Source of the DNA: Ophioceras dolichostomum
Taxonomy: Eukaryota; Ascomycota; Sordariomycetes; Magnaporthales; Ophioceraceae
Direction: 5' to 3'
Assembly (NCBI GenBank): GCA_003049485.1
Contig: PYST01000054.1
Location: 68,785 to 132,784, forward strand
Length of the DNA: 64,000 nt
Part shown: positions 45,846 through 57,302 of the stretch, in pieces
Layout: each line of letters begins with the position of its first letter
How positions within the stretch are numbered: the stretch's first letter is position 1
Made by a program: the position numbers and the translations under genes
The notes under the pieces: generated by a model
What the model was told of the DNA's origin: nothing
What the model saw: only the letters and a program-made list of their open reading frames with translations
The model's database searches: none

Positions 45846-48132
45846 GCAGGGAAGGGAGGAGATCGGCAAAACCATCCCGGACGCCCCGCGTCTTGTCGTG
45901 TGTGTCCGGGCTCGGGGCTGGATTTTGTATTGCGTCTTTGCCAACGTGCCACCTCAACGTACATTGCGCATGCTCCATCGCCATCACCATCACCGTCACC
46001 ACCACCATTTAAATCGTCGTCATAATCACATCAGCCCCAAAATGTAGGAAAGTGGACAGAAGACAATATCAGGATGGTATGGCCAGTCAGGAAGGAGAGC
46101 GCCATGTTTCTCCTTCGGGTTTCACTGGCCGTGCAGCCTGGCATGTACACAAAAGTCCGACTTTATTGGGAAACGGTCGTCAAAGGAATTGGCGAATGAG
46201 CGTGCTTTGCGAGACGTCCAAGACTACAAAGTGCAAGAAGCTCTTTCGCTCTTCCATGAGAGCAGGAAAGAAACTGGGGCCAGACGCAAGGGATCGGGGA
46301 CCACCAGGCATCATCAGGCATCATCGATCGGTGAGACTGGAGTCGACGCAGAGAACTGGAGAAGAGATTGCCAGCATCGGCCGAGCATCTTGCGTTATTA
46401 TTCCTGTGTATATCGACTGGCACATCGCCGCCGTCGTTGTCGTCGTGGAGCTCTTCGTTTGGAGAGTAGCCATGATGTTTCTCGCCTATTTCTCTGTCAC
46501 GCACGTAGAACGAAGCAGTAATAACTGGATGGACCCGCTACTAGAACCTGTCGGGACATTTATCTGCCGATTTTAAGGCCTGGGTAGTGTGAGCCAATAG
46601 TGAGTTACGGTGCCCCTCTCCGACCGCAACTGATTGATAGAGGGGAGAGAGAGAATTGTTGAGACATACTGCACCTCATCAACTTCGAGACGTGGCAGGA
46701 CGCCGTTTAGGTAGTGTGTGCCATTGAGATGTTTGCCACCGTACCGTAGGGGGGAGGAGAATGAAATTTTTTCTTCTACCGGCTTTTTCGTTGGACGAAG
46801 CTACATCATACGTACTGCATGAGGAATAAACCAAACCTCTCGGCTCAAGACGGATAGGGGAGGGCCAATTCTTCTTTCTCGGAGGTGGTGGTGGTGTCGG
46901 TGGCGTTGGTAGTGGAAACGCGTCAAAACACGACTTGGCCCGTCATCAGGATGGAGCCAGCGAGGGACTTGTTCGACTTGTGAACTGTGCGCGGGCAAGC
47001 AAGCTGGACGGCGGGGTTTCCGATCTCGACTCGCTCGTCTTCGTTTCTTCCCGTCTCTCTCCACTTGATTGGTTTTTAAATTGGAATAATGGGGTCAATG
47101 ATGCGAGTCGTTTCTTCCACCATCGGTCGCTGCCCTTCTATGGCCTCATCCATCACCGCGACGGCGACTTCTTCGTCGGCGATGATGCTACGGCTCCGGC
47201 ATGGAAAGCTTGTCCTGGCACAAGAGGAGGCCCTAAATCCTGCACGCACTACTGTGTACTAGCACGAAATTATTGTATGTATCGGCGGTGGAGAAGAGGG
47301 AAGCCTTAGAAGAAGGCTCTCTCTCCAGTTGTGTGTGTATATATCGTGATGATCCATCCTTGATATTCTTTTTATTCCTTTCGTCCACCCCTGCCGTCAC
47401 GTCCTGGGGTTTTTGTTTGCTTTCTTGCTCTCTTGCTTTTTCTTGTGATGCCAGCCGGATAAAGTAATGAGTCCGACGATTAGACTTCCGAATCCGGACG
47501 GAAGTGCATGAGCTGCAAACAAGAGGCGCCGCCTTGGCGGGGGTAGGTGCCTTCGTTCAGACCGGGGATGGCCGAAGTCCTCTAATACCTTCGTACGCTA
47601 TGGAAGGTAATAAGTGAGGGTGAGACAAAAAGGGTGGCAACTCTAGTCGGTACCTACGTAAGCTGGCCGTGCCGCCTCTCAGCAAGGTTGCAGTGGTAGC
47701 CTGTATTGTTCGAGTTGATAGGGGGTTGGTAGTGGTTGCAGCTTGCACAGATGAGAGGAAGGAGGGTACGGCTCGCGGACTGGGCTAGGCACGCCACGGA
47801 GTCGGAGGGGTCCTTCTCGGCCTCGCCTCTGAAATGCAGCCACGACAGCGACAGCGGACAACGGCCAACCGAGCCATAGAAGAGGCAATATCCAGCAAGA
47901 CGGGCTTGCCACCAGTGCATCGCATACTGATTGACAGGGGGTTGTGACTGGTCGGGGAGATGTCGAGGTGCATTCCGGATGGTGGCATGCTCATCACTTT
48001 TTTTTTTCTCTCTTGCATGTGTCTCCCCTTTTTCAGCCTCGTTCGGTTTTTTGTCTGCTGCTTGCAGGGCACGGTCACAGAGGGAAGGAGGATGTGCTCG
48101 GTCGGCGGAATCTGGAAAAGGACAGCCACGAA

Positions 48133-48162
48133 GCAGTGCAGTGCAGTGCAGTGCAGTGCAGT
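48133..48162 (+). repeat. (GCAGT)6 pentamer microsatellite
   Basis: Six exact GCAGT units in non-coding sequence. Confidence 0.97.
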
Positions 48163-51100
48163 TGATACCCCGGAACTTACATATGCGGGGAAGCCAGAAC
48201 TCGCTCATCATCATTCACTTGCGAACTGGCTGTCCCATCGGATCTTGCTGGGCTGACACACTTTTATGCTGGCCGGCCAGCCAGGGCTGCTAAAAATTGT
48301 TTTGCACGCACGCAACGCATGCCGGCGTGGATTCCTGTTGCATCCAATCCCACATCACACCCCCTGAGAACCTTTTTCTCCTTTTTTTTTCTTGCGTTCC
48401 ACGTCCTGATATATTAGGAATAGGCAAGTGTTTCCTCCGGGCTAATTCTTCGAAGAACTGCTTTACAGTACGTACGTAGAAGTACGTACCCCTGGTATTC
48501 CATGCATACCCGACCTGATAAGGAACTTTCCCCGCCCCTTGATCATCATGGCCTGGTCTTCGTTTCAACATAGGGCATCCTCACTCTTTCAATGCTTTTG
48601 CAAAACGACGGGGAAGCGCATTAGTAGCATCCGGTCGATCTTGGCCCTATATCCAACCTTTCAGTAAACACACGAGAAGAGGCGGGCGGGCGGGAGATGA
48701 CGATCGGATGTTTAGAAGCAACAGAAGGGGTGGGAAGCGTCGGCTCCGACGTCTTTCCTGGGTAGGCATCTCCGTGCCGCCGTGAGAGCGACGACGAGGA
48801 TGATCTGATGCTTGGCAGGCTGGCAGGCTGTCAGGCTACATAGATGGACCGCTGGCAGGGAGCTTTCCAGAGGACAACCAGGACCGCACAAGCTCTGGCT
48901 CGGCTTGTTCAGTGACACTATTCTCAGGTCTATGGTGTGGGCATCATCCCTGCACTATCCGATATGCACGGGACGGCTCACGTTCACCCGACATCATCCC
49001 TGGGCTTACTCTACTTACACGAGCAAATCCCCTGAAGCTCTATACTGCGTAGTTGCCCTCCTGTCGGCGAAGTGCACAAACAGACGAGCTGGGTTGCTAT
49101 CTAGGCTATCTGCCTTTCTTTGCCTGCTCGTTAGCCTGCATGCCTTGCTTGGATGCCTATTTTCAGGCAAGTATACTGTATAAGCTTCACAGCTCTACGT
49201 ATGAAGACATCGATCACTGCTGCCAGCTCGTATGTATTTGTTGTATATCGACGCCGGGCATGTTCAATATCGTCGGTGCGGCCTAAGGGCAGGGGAAACA
49301 GGATCACCTATTCTGGAGCATGCACATCAGGGCGGGAATACCTCGGGATGTCCCTTCTGGCTGGGACACCGTTTTGTATTGTCGTCGAAGCCGCCGCCCG
49401 TGGTGGGGTGGAAAGGTGGAAATGGTACAACGACGGGAGGCCCAGTCTTTTGAGTGACGGACGATGGGCAGTTACGGTGGCAGTTCTAGTGCGCCCAGCC
49501 GGCCCATGTGCGACGATGGGACGAACGAGGAAGAGGAAGGAAAGAAAATACCAGAAATATTGCACAAGACTTGCCGATGTGCCGGTAGATAAGGAGACGT
49601 GGAACAAAGGGGGGAATGGAGGGGCAAAAGAAAAAAAAATATAGCAAAGCCCGTGGTCGGGGTAGTGTCGGCTGCCACGCTGCTAGGCTTGGCTAGGGAT
49701 GATGATAGCCGGGGAGAGATATGTAGCGACATCAACAGCGCCAAAGGCTCCCGTCTGTTTCGTTTGATGTCGCGGGCATCCCTCCATCGTCAGATATATT
49801 TGTGATCCAACCAACCATCCATCCCCGTCACGAAGTAATTCTCCTTGCTTGGGGGCAGACTGACCGCGCATCTTTCTGTCTGTTGCAGCTAAGTTGCAGT
49901 GAAGAAGGGCCAAGTCTCGCAAGCTTGACCTCCGTGATCTGTACGTTTTCACTAGTTCGCAAAGCTGAAATCGTCTTTTCAAGAAGCTGGAACGCCACGG
50001 CTGGCCACTAGGCGGCATTGGGAGTATCAGATCTCCATCGCTAGAGCGGAGAGGGCAGGATGGGGTACCAGAGGGTACATGAGGAGAAAGAGAATAAAAA
50101 AGAAAGGGGGTCGTTGACGGCGGGGTGATCATTTGCGGCACGCCCCCCTAACCCCATCCGGTATCATTACCCTGGCCTGCCTCCATCAGCCGTTGTCCGC
50201 ACACATGTGATATGTCAGATAATCGATTGAGGGGGATTCAATGAGGCCAGATGAAGGGAGCTAGGCTGTCTGGCTGCCTTCAATCTAGTGGTACGGGTTC
50301 TGTGCTCCCCGGCTTGCCGTCGCTGCTGTCACTGACTTGCGTGATAGGCAATCCGGGGGAAGGGGGGGGACAGCCTCTCACGATCGGAAATAGGAGAGCG
50401 CAATCTACAAAAAGGAGGGAAATCTGCTCGGGACTGGGTCGCGCTGTGGCGGGAGCTGTCGAGCTGTGGGACTGGGCCACAGCAGCGTCGGTCAGGTGGT
50501 TCTCGCTCCAATTGTCGCCTGGCAGCCTCGCACACCCGAGCTGCTGCTGCTCCCTTCCCTTCCAGGAAGCGAGGCAACCTTTCCAAACATTTTCGGTGTG
50601 TTTGCGGGAGATGTGATAACTTGCCGGTCAAGGGGGGAAATAGAAAATAATACCGAGGAGAGGTTCCCGCTTCGAGGTGGCCGCATCAAATAAGACTTGC
50701 AGCTGCACCTGCAGCTGCTTCAATTCTTCTCAACTGCTGCCTAACCGGGTTTAGGCTGAGAATTGCCAGCGAAGTGCATTTTTCAGCGGGACCAATAAGC
50801 TCTGTGCGCTCAATGAAGATGGCACCAGCTCAGGTGCTGGGATTGATGGATGCAACAGCAAGGGCGACGGAGGGGCGTGTGGATGCCATCTCCATCCCCA
50901 CCTTCCCACTGCCCACGACTGCCCACTACCCCTGCCCTCCAATCCTGTCACCCTTCCCTCCTCCTCTCTCGCCTCCAGTCGTCGCGATCAACCTCTATTG
51001 GCTTTGAAAATTTGCTGCTGAACCTTCTTGCTTCTCCTCCCCCCTCCGGTTTGTGTTACTCGTTCGTCCGGTCGAGGAGAAGTGCAGAGAAAGCGGGTGT

Positions 51101-52461
51101 GTTGCACGCAGGCCTGGCTGGCTGGAGAGGCTCGCATTAGTGCGTGCAGTTGCAGGGTCGCTGCGATATCGCTCGTTCGCACACGCTTGTCTCCGCCTCC
51201 GCCTCCCCCAGACAACCCGATTTCTTTTCTCCTCCTCCCGTAAACGGTGCAGCGTGCCAAACTGCCAATGGTGCTAAGACAGCCCAGTCGCTTGATTTCC
51301 TTGTCAGTCGTGCGAGCCAGTGCGAGCCACCCCAGTCGGGGGCTTGGATTCTGTCATTTTTTCATGCCTGTTCGTCCTGTCTGTACGAAATACGTGCGTA
51401 CAATGGAGGATGCAAAAGCTGAGCACCTACCTGGTGAGGATGAAATGAAAGCAGACAACCTGGCGTGAGCTGCGAGCCTTCAGCGCCTGCGTGCCGTGGA
51501 GGCTCAGCAGGGGACCAAAATGGATACAATACATACGACGCGATATGGCGTACGGAATTCCTTGGAGTGCTTTGAGTCTATGGCGTGGCCTTGGCTCACG
51601 TCTCCCCTCCTCCGCCTCTGCGGTCCCCCTCTGTGCCTCCTGTGGCCCCTCAACATACGGCCCTTTGGCTCTTGTCAATCTCCATCTCCTCTTGTCGTCC
51701 CCTCCGTCCCCTCTGTCCCCTCTGTCCCACCCAACCCGCTGCTGTTGCTCCGCTTTGCAATTCTCCACGAGAGCAGAGCATCGTCCGTCCGTCCCATCGT
51801 GTGTCGTGCACCTCTCCGTTCTCCGTCCTCTCTCACTCCCCCATTGCGTCGTGAAAGCCGGTGCTTTGTGGTCGCTTTTCTTCCTGTGTTCTGACCCGCC
51901 TTCCTTTGAACACCCCTGCCTCATCCTTGGACGTACATATTGTTGCAGACATCCCGCTCTTTCTGCCCTGGTCTCCCTTGCTTTCGCATTTTCTGCCTTT
52001 CTCTTTTTCCACAAGATCTTCGGTCTTCACCACCACGACTATTTCCTTGACAAAGAAGAGTGTGCCACACAAATACATCCATACAGCATACAAACCACCA
52101 ACGTCGCTCGCCTCCTTTTTTTCCCTTGAGTCGGTACTCCACCCTTACCCACGCAAGCCCGACTTGTTTTAGGCCGACTGGTTGAGCTAAATACCAATTC
52201 TCGCTCATCTGTCCTCCTCCGTCACCGATCATCCTATATTCTCCCACACCCCAGCTGGCGGCAGCCCTTGGTTCTGACTGCGAACTTGGGCTCGCTGCCG
52301 ACGCCACTTCACTCCATCCTTCGTCCTCCGAGTGTCTTTAGTGTCCTTGTTGTGTTCTGGAGTTGGCTTTCTTCTTGGTCTTCCACACATCATACTCCCC
52401 TCACACCCCGGACCCCACCTTTTCCGCCGCCGCCTCTCCTCCCTTTCCTTGGCCCTCCTCG

Positions 52462-52486
52462 CCCTCACCCTCACCCTCACCCTCAC
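52462..52486 (+). repeat. (CCCTCA)4 in the CT-rich leader
   Basis: Four CCCTCA units about 300 bp upstream of the Zn2Cys6 start codon. The opposite strand reads TGAGGG repeats. It is not the canonical telomere repeat. Confidence 0.9.
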
Positions 52487-52783
52487 GCCTTAAGTTTAGA
52501 TCCAGGCTCAGGCTCGGGCTTACCCCCTTACCCTCCGCCCACACCTCACCCACCTCTTCTTTCTACCTACAGACTAGACTGGTCCTTCCCTGCATGGGAT
52601 TTCCGCCTCGGCGTGAGACCATTGGCACACCCTAGCTGATCGGCCAGCCAACCAGGCACCGCACCTTTTCATGCCTGCTGCTCTCAGCTGTTGCGCTTTC
52701 CTTTCTTAAGCAGATCAACTCCTTGGTTCCCACCGGCCTTCCAGTTGCCGTCCCAGTTGGCATGGTGTCGTTATTGACGAGCT

Positions 52784-55753
52784 ATGGATTGCCCCCTTCC
52801 CGTCGTGTCCGACGATGGGGACCTCCCCTGGTCGGACAATCGAAGCATGGATTCAGATGACGACGAGTCTATGGACTTCGACGACCAGCACCGGGGATGG
52901 ATGGACGTCTTCTCCGACTGCTCTGCCACCGCCGCCCCGGCCTCATTGTCCTCCAACGCCACCGTCATCGCTTCTGGTCCTGTTCACGTCTCCGGCTCCG
53001 CTTCCACCGCCTCGATCTCCACCTCGCACATGTCCCACGCTGGCCAGCTTTCGCCCATCAGTACGGGGATGGATGTGCCCATGAGCGGCGGTGGCTCCCC
53101 TAGCAGCTGCCCGCCGTCCGCCACCACGGCACCGGCAATGGTCCATTCGGCCTCGACCTCATCCTGTGCCGACTCCTGGAGCCTCGGATTCGGCGACTCG
53201 GATGATCAGGGCGCCGGCGATGTCTGCAACGACGTGCATTGGGAGCGCCAGGGATCCGAAGAAATCCTGGCCGTGCCGAAACTCGAACCACAGGACGACG
53301 ACGAATTCTGCATGGACGCGTTCAAGGAAACCCCGATGACGCCCGTCCCCAGCAACACCGTGCCGAACCCCGTTCTTGAGAACACCAAGGTCAAGAGACC
53401 CAGAGGCCGGCCCCGGAAGAACCCCGCGCCGCCCGCCCTCAACCCCAGCAAGGTCACCAAAGGCCGATCCAAGACGGGCTGCCTTACCTGCCGGAAGCGG
53501 AAGAAGAAGTGCGACGAGGCAAAACCACGTTGTAAGAGCCCACCCCGCATTGCTTCCTAGTGATGGTTTCCGATTCTGCTCTGCAAGTCATGATGGCTGC
53601 ACATGCCGTCCTTACCGGTGTTTCAGCCGCTGACAATAGTGCCTATTGTGCGAGTAAAAGGCATGAACTGCGAGAAGAACTCCGTCGTCTGCGAGGGTTA
53701 CCCCGAGAAGCAGCTTTGGAGGAGTCCCAAGGATAAGAACGAGGAAGAAGGTAAGAGGCGACGCAATCACTTCGACCAAGTATCGACGGACAATCAATCC
53801 CATGATGCATGCTCACACGGTATCTTATGCTCTTCAGCCCGTACCCAAGCGTTGGGCCTCCCGATCATTACGCTTCAGCCCATTTTTGACGGGCTGGAGA
53901 CGGACGAGGACCGTATCTTCTGGAAGCACTACAACGACCACCTCAGCAACGTCCTCACGGTCGAGGGCGAGCACAAGAATGCCTTTACGGAGCTCCTCAT
54001 CCCCATCGCTATCAAACATCGCGGTCTGATGCATTCGATCCTCTCGCTCGCGGGCACTCACCTGGACTACGAAACCCCTTATGGCGTCAACCTGCTGAAG
54101 AAGCACGACAAGACGAGCATGCGGGCACTGGAGGAGCGGTCGAACTACCACCATGACGAAGCCATGCAGGCCCTGTTCGACGGATTCCACCCCGGCAGCG
54201 GCAACAAGGAAGATCCGGCCGGCGGTGTGGCCCTCTCGGCGCGATATGGTCAAATGCTCTGCCTACTCCTCGAGACTCTCGCCCAAGGCAAGCGTAACGG
54301 CGAGCACCGCCTTCACCTTTCGGCCTATCAGAACCTGATCCGCAGCTCGCCGCCCCAGGACACGCAGTTCTTGACTTTCATCACCGAATTCTTCCAGTAC
54401 CACATCTTCGCCGACGAGCTTATCCGCTACCCCTACGAGCGCCAGGGCATCCGGACTACAGCCGCCTCGTCCCCCGCGAACATCAAGCGCCAGGACGACA
54501 CGGACGATGACCAAAACCCTATCCTTCCCCCCGCGCGCCTCGCCGACGAGAACTGGACGCCCCCGCCCGGAGTGAGCCTTCCGATCCAGCCCGCCAGACT
54601 GCTGGGCGTCGCCGACGGCCTATTTAACCACATGTGCGCCATCACCACCATCCGCAACCGCATCCGGGACAACATGGCCACCCAGGCGGACCCGCTGGTC
54701 GACTACACCAGCCTCTACCAGGCCGCCGAGATCGACGAGGCCATCCGCGAGTGGACGCCGCGCTGGCCGCCTGGCGACAGTCGAGGCCGCGTCGGCCTGC
54801 TGTACAAGCAGATGATGTGGGTTTATCTCTACCGCACCATCTACCCACCGTCGCCATCGCCCTCGGGCTACATCCCGGGCGAAGGCGACGGGAGCAGCTC
54901 GACCACCCTGTCTTCGTCGCCGTCGTCCACGTCTCTCGCCGGGTCTTCTGCTTCATCATCTGCCGCAACGGCGACCACGATGACGACGGCCACGACGTCG
55001 ACGGCTGCGAACATCCTGGGTGGAGCCGACGCCGGATTCCCCATCGTCCACACCCCGCCCCAGTCGGCCGTAACGTCGTGCTCGTCGTCGCCTCAGCTCC
55101 GGCCCAACTCCGCCGGCGCCGGCGCCGCCACGACGAGCGCGCTCAATACCAGCTTCGACCTGCCGCCGCACCAGCTGCCCCTCGACACCAACCCCCGCCG
55201 CCACTCCATCGCGCACCCATCCGGCAACCCCTTCATCTCCTCCTCCACCACCCTCACCCCGCGGAAGGCCGCGACGTTCTACCTCGCCTCATCCTCATCC
55301 TCGTCTTCTCACCACCACCACCACGTCGTCCAGGAGCCGCACCACCAGCAGCAGCAGCCCCAATACCACAACGCCCACTCCCAGCAGCAAGTCCAGCGCG
55401 CCGAATCGCCCCCTCCGATCCGGCACCCGCCCCACCAGGACGCGCGCATCACCCTCGCGGTGGAGGAGTCGCTCGCCATCCTCGACGGCTTCAAGCCGAG
55501 CGACCCGGCCCAGACGCTTCTGCTGATCCCGTGCCTCGTCATCGGCGCCGCGTGCTTCTCCCCGGGACAGCAGGCGCGCGTGCGCGCCGCCGTGCGGTCC
55601 GTTAGGGGGTACACGGGCCTGCGCAACGCGGATTGTGTGGCTGAGGTGCTCGAGGAGGTGTGGCGCCTCATGGCGCAGGGCGACTGGCCTGCCGTTTGGG
55701 ACTGGCAGAGGGTCGCGGCGGAGAATCTGGGGTTGGACTTCCTTTGTGCTTGA
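52784..55753 (+). CDS. Zn2Cys6 transcription factor with AT-hook
   Basis: Predicted 917 residues in three exons: 52784-53531, 53661-53750 and 53838-55753. Intron 1 (129 nt) splits the fourth cysteine codon of the zinc cluster. Intron 2 is 87 nt. An acidic, Ser-rich N-terminus (about 1-200) precedes an AT-hook (KRPRGRPRKN, 204-213) and a canonical cluster with Cys 233, 236, 243, 250, 253 and 260 (C-X2-C-X6-C-X6-C-X2-C-X6-C). The following part (about 285-650), with IFDGLETDEDRIFWKHY and a long helical region, fits the fungal-specific transcription factor domain 2. The C-terminal third has Ser/Thr, His and Gln runs and ends in a conserved-looking helical block. It should be a nuclear DNA-binding regulator. 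The target genes are unknown. The 12-kb upstream region and the CT-rich leader suggest complex, perhaps developmental, control; that is inference. Confidence 0.93.
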
Positions 55754-57302
55754 GTGAAGGAGGCCGAGGGGGTCGAGGGTTGAGGACGACGGGCGGAAGC
55801 TGGCTGGTTGAGACGACCACCGGAGGCGTTTTTGCTGTTCCGTCCTGCGCTTTGCTTTCGATGGATGGTTTACGTTTCTCCTCGTCACGCTCGTCCTTCT
55901 CGCGTCGCTTGATGATGGCTTCTTCCTCCTTTCATTGGTGCTCACGATCCTTGCGCCGATTATCTGCTGCCTTCTGATCTTGTATTTCCTTCGCGTCCTT
56001 GTGCTTTTCCACGTCTCCTCTTTGTTTTCCTTTCTCTCCTGTCTTTGCTATCAATTCTTAGACACCGTCTTGTCGCCCTCGATGGTGTTCTCAATCCCCC
56101 CGCCTGCCGCTCCCCACCAACTATGGACGCCTGTATTTCTGTTGTTCCCTTAATGTCCTTAATTTCCTTATACCCGCTCGTTTTTGTAATTTCCGTCCTA
56201 ATTTCTCTGGTGCTTTCCTGGTCTGGTTTTGCGCGTTAGGTTGGGATTGCCGGTCTTTTGGGAACTTGGCCTGGATCTTGGTACTACTGGATTTTTTTCG
56301 TGCGTGTTTCTGCTTGTTCTTTATGCCTCACTCGGTATTTGGGTGGATGGAACTGCAATGATGACGCTTGGGGAGAGCGATCCGTTCCACTAGGACGAGA
56401 TCTCCCTTTGATGAATTGCTTCGCCGGGATGAATGGTTTGCTCTGTTGGGAGAAGAAGAAGAAGCTGGAAAATTGGCAGGCGGGAAACGAGAAACGCCTG
56501 TTCAATGGTAAAGGACGTGGCGATTGTGATGATGGACTCAGGGGATTTCCCCCTGGCGTTTTGAGATTTCCAAGAACAATACAGAAGATACACAAGGGAG
56601 GGATTTCTTCTCTTTTTCTCTCTACTTGCCCTTTTAGCTTCTTCTTTTGATTCGGCTTTTGATTGGAATGGAAGGAAACACTCTGTTATCTGGTTGATGG
56701 TGATGGCGGAGGGAGGTGAGCTCACCGGGTAACTGTGTTTGGATTTGGATGAGCTTCTCACACGAACCAAAAAGAGGAGGCAACAGGAGCTGATCTGGTT
56801 TTCCTCGGACTCGAGATTGGTTCCGGCACAAAAAAATTGGGATAAAAAGGTTGGGGGATTCTGGGTTCGGGGTTTGGGAAGGGACAACGGGGTGTTATTG
56901 GAGGATGCAAGGCAAGCGATATGTGGGAGAATCAGTACACGGAGTTCGCCCAAGAATGGCTTTTGATTTCAATCTCGTTTCGTTGTTCTCTTTTGCAGCT
57001 TTCTCTCTTGTTTAGCAGACGGTCGGTCGCTTTCACAACATCCGCGAGGAGAGCTGTGGTCACCTGGGTCCTCTTGGCTGCACTCATCACGCTCGTTGAT
57101 AGCGCTGTTAGCGAGCCGATCAACTCTAGACAGAAGAGGATTCACAATATCAACGAAGTCAATCGACTCAAATAAATGTGCTTCGTCTTGTTCACGTGAG
57201 CTGCCTCCTCTACCCAATGCGCACCGAGATGAGTGCGGGAGATAATGATATATATCGACCGACATGACCAAAATATCCGTATAATAATCCAACATGCGAA
57301 TC
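55754..57302. other. Convergent 3' intergenic region
   Basis: About 1.5 kb between the 3' ends of the Zn2Cys6 and ABC transporter genes. It has T-rich and mixed sequence and only short open frames. No gene seen. Confidence 0.5.

Larger units (their letters stand above)
40883..52783. other. 12-kb gene-poor region upstream of the Zn2Cys6 gene
   Basis: Open frames are many but short (at most 212 codons), overlap in several phases and lack credible splice structures or recognisable protein motifs. The last 1.2 kb (about 51.5-52.7 kb) is strongly CT-rich, as in long fungal 5' leaders, and contains (CCCTCA)4. Simple repeats are scattered across it: (GA)n near 43030, TGTCTG-type near 43215, a G-rich 8-mer near 45805 and (GCAGT)6 near 48133. 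Such long non-coding stretches are known upstream of developmental regulators in Sordariomycetes; here they may be promoter, leader with upstream ORFs, or non-coding RNA. Confidence 0.5.

Noticed and set aside
46052..46576. 174-codon frame in the 12-kb region
   Set aside because: Composition is unlike the real genes here, it overlaps other frames, and it has no recognisable motif or supporting introns.
51491..52129. 212-codon Leu/Ser/Pro-rich frame before the Zn2Cys6 gene
   Set aside because: It is open because of CT-rich leader sequence and is mirrored in other phases.
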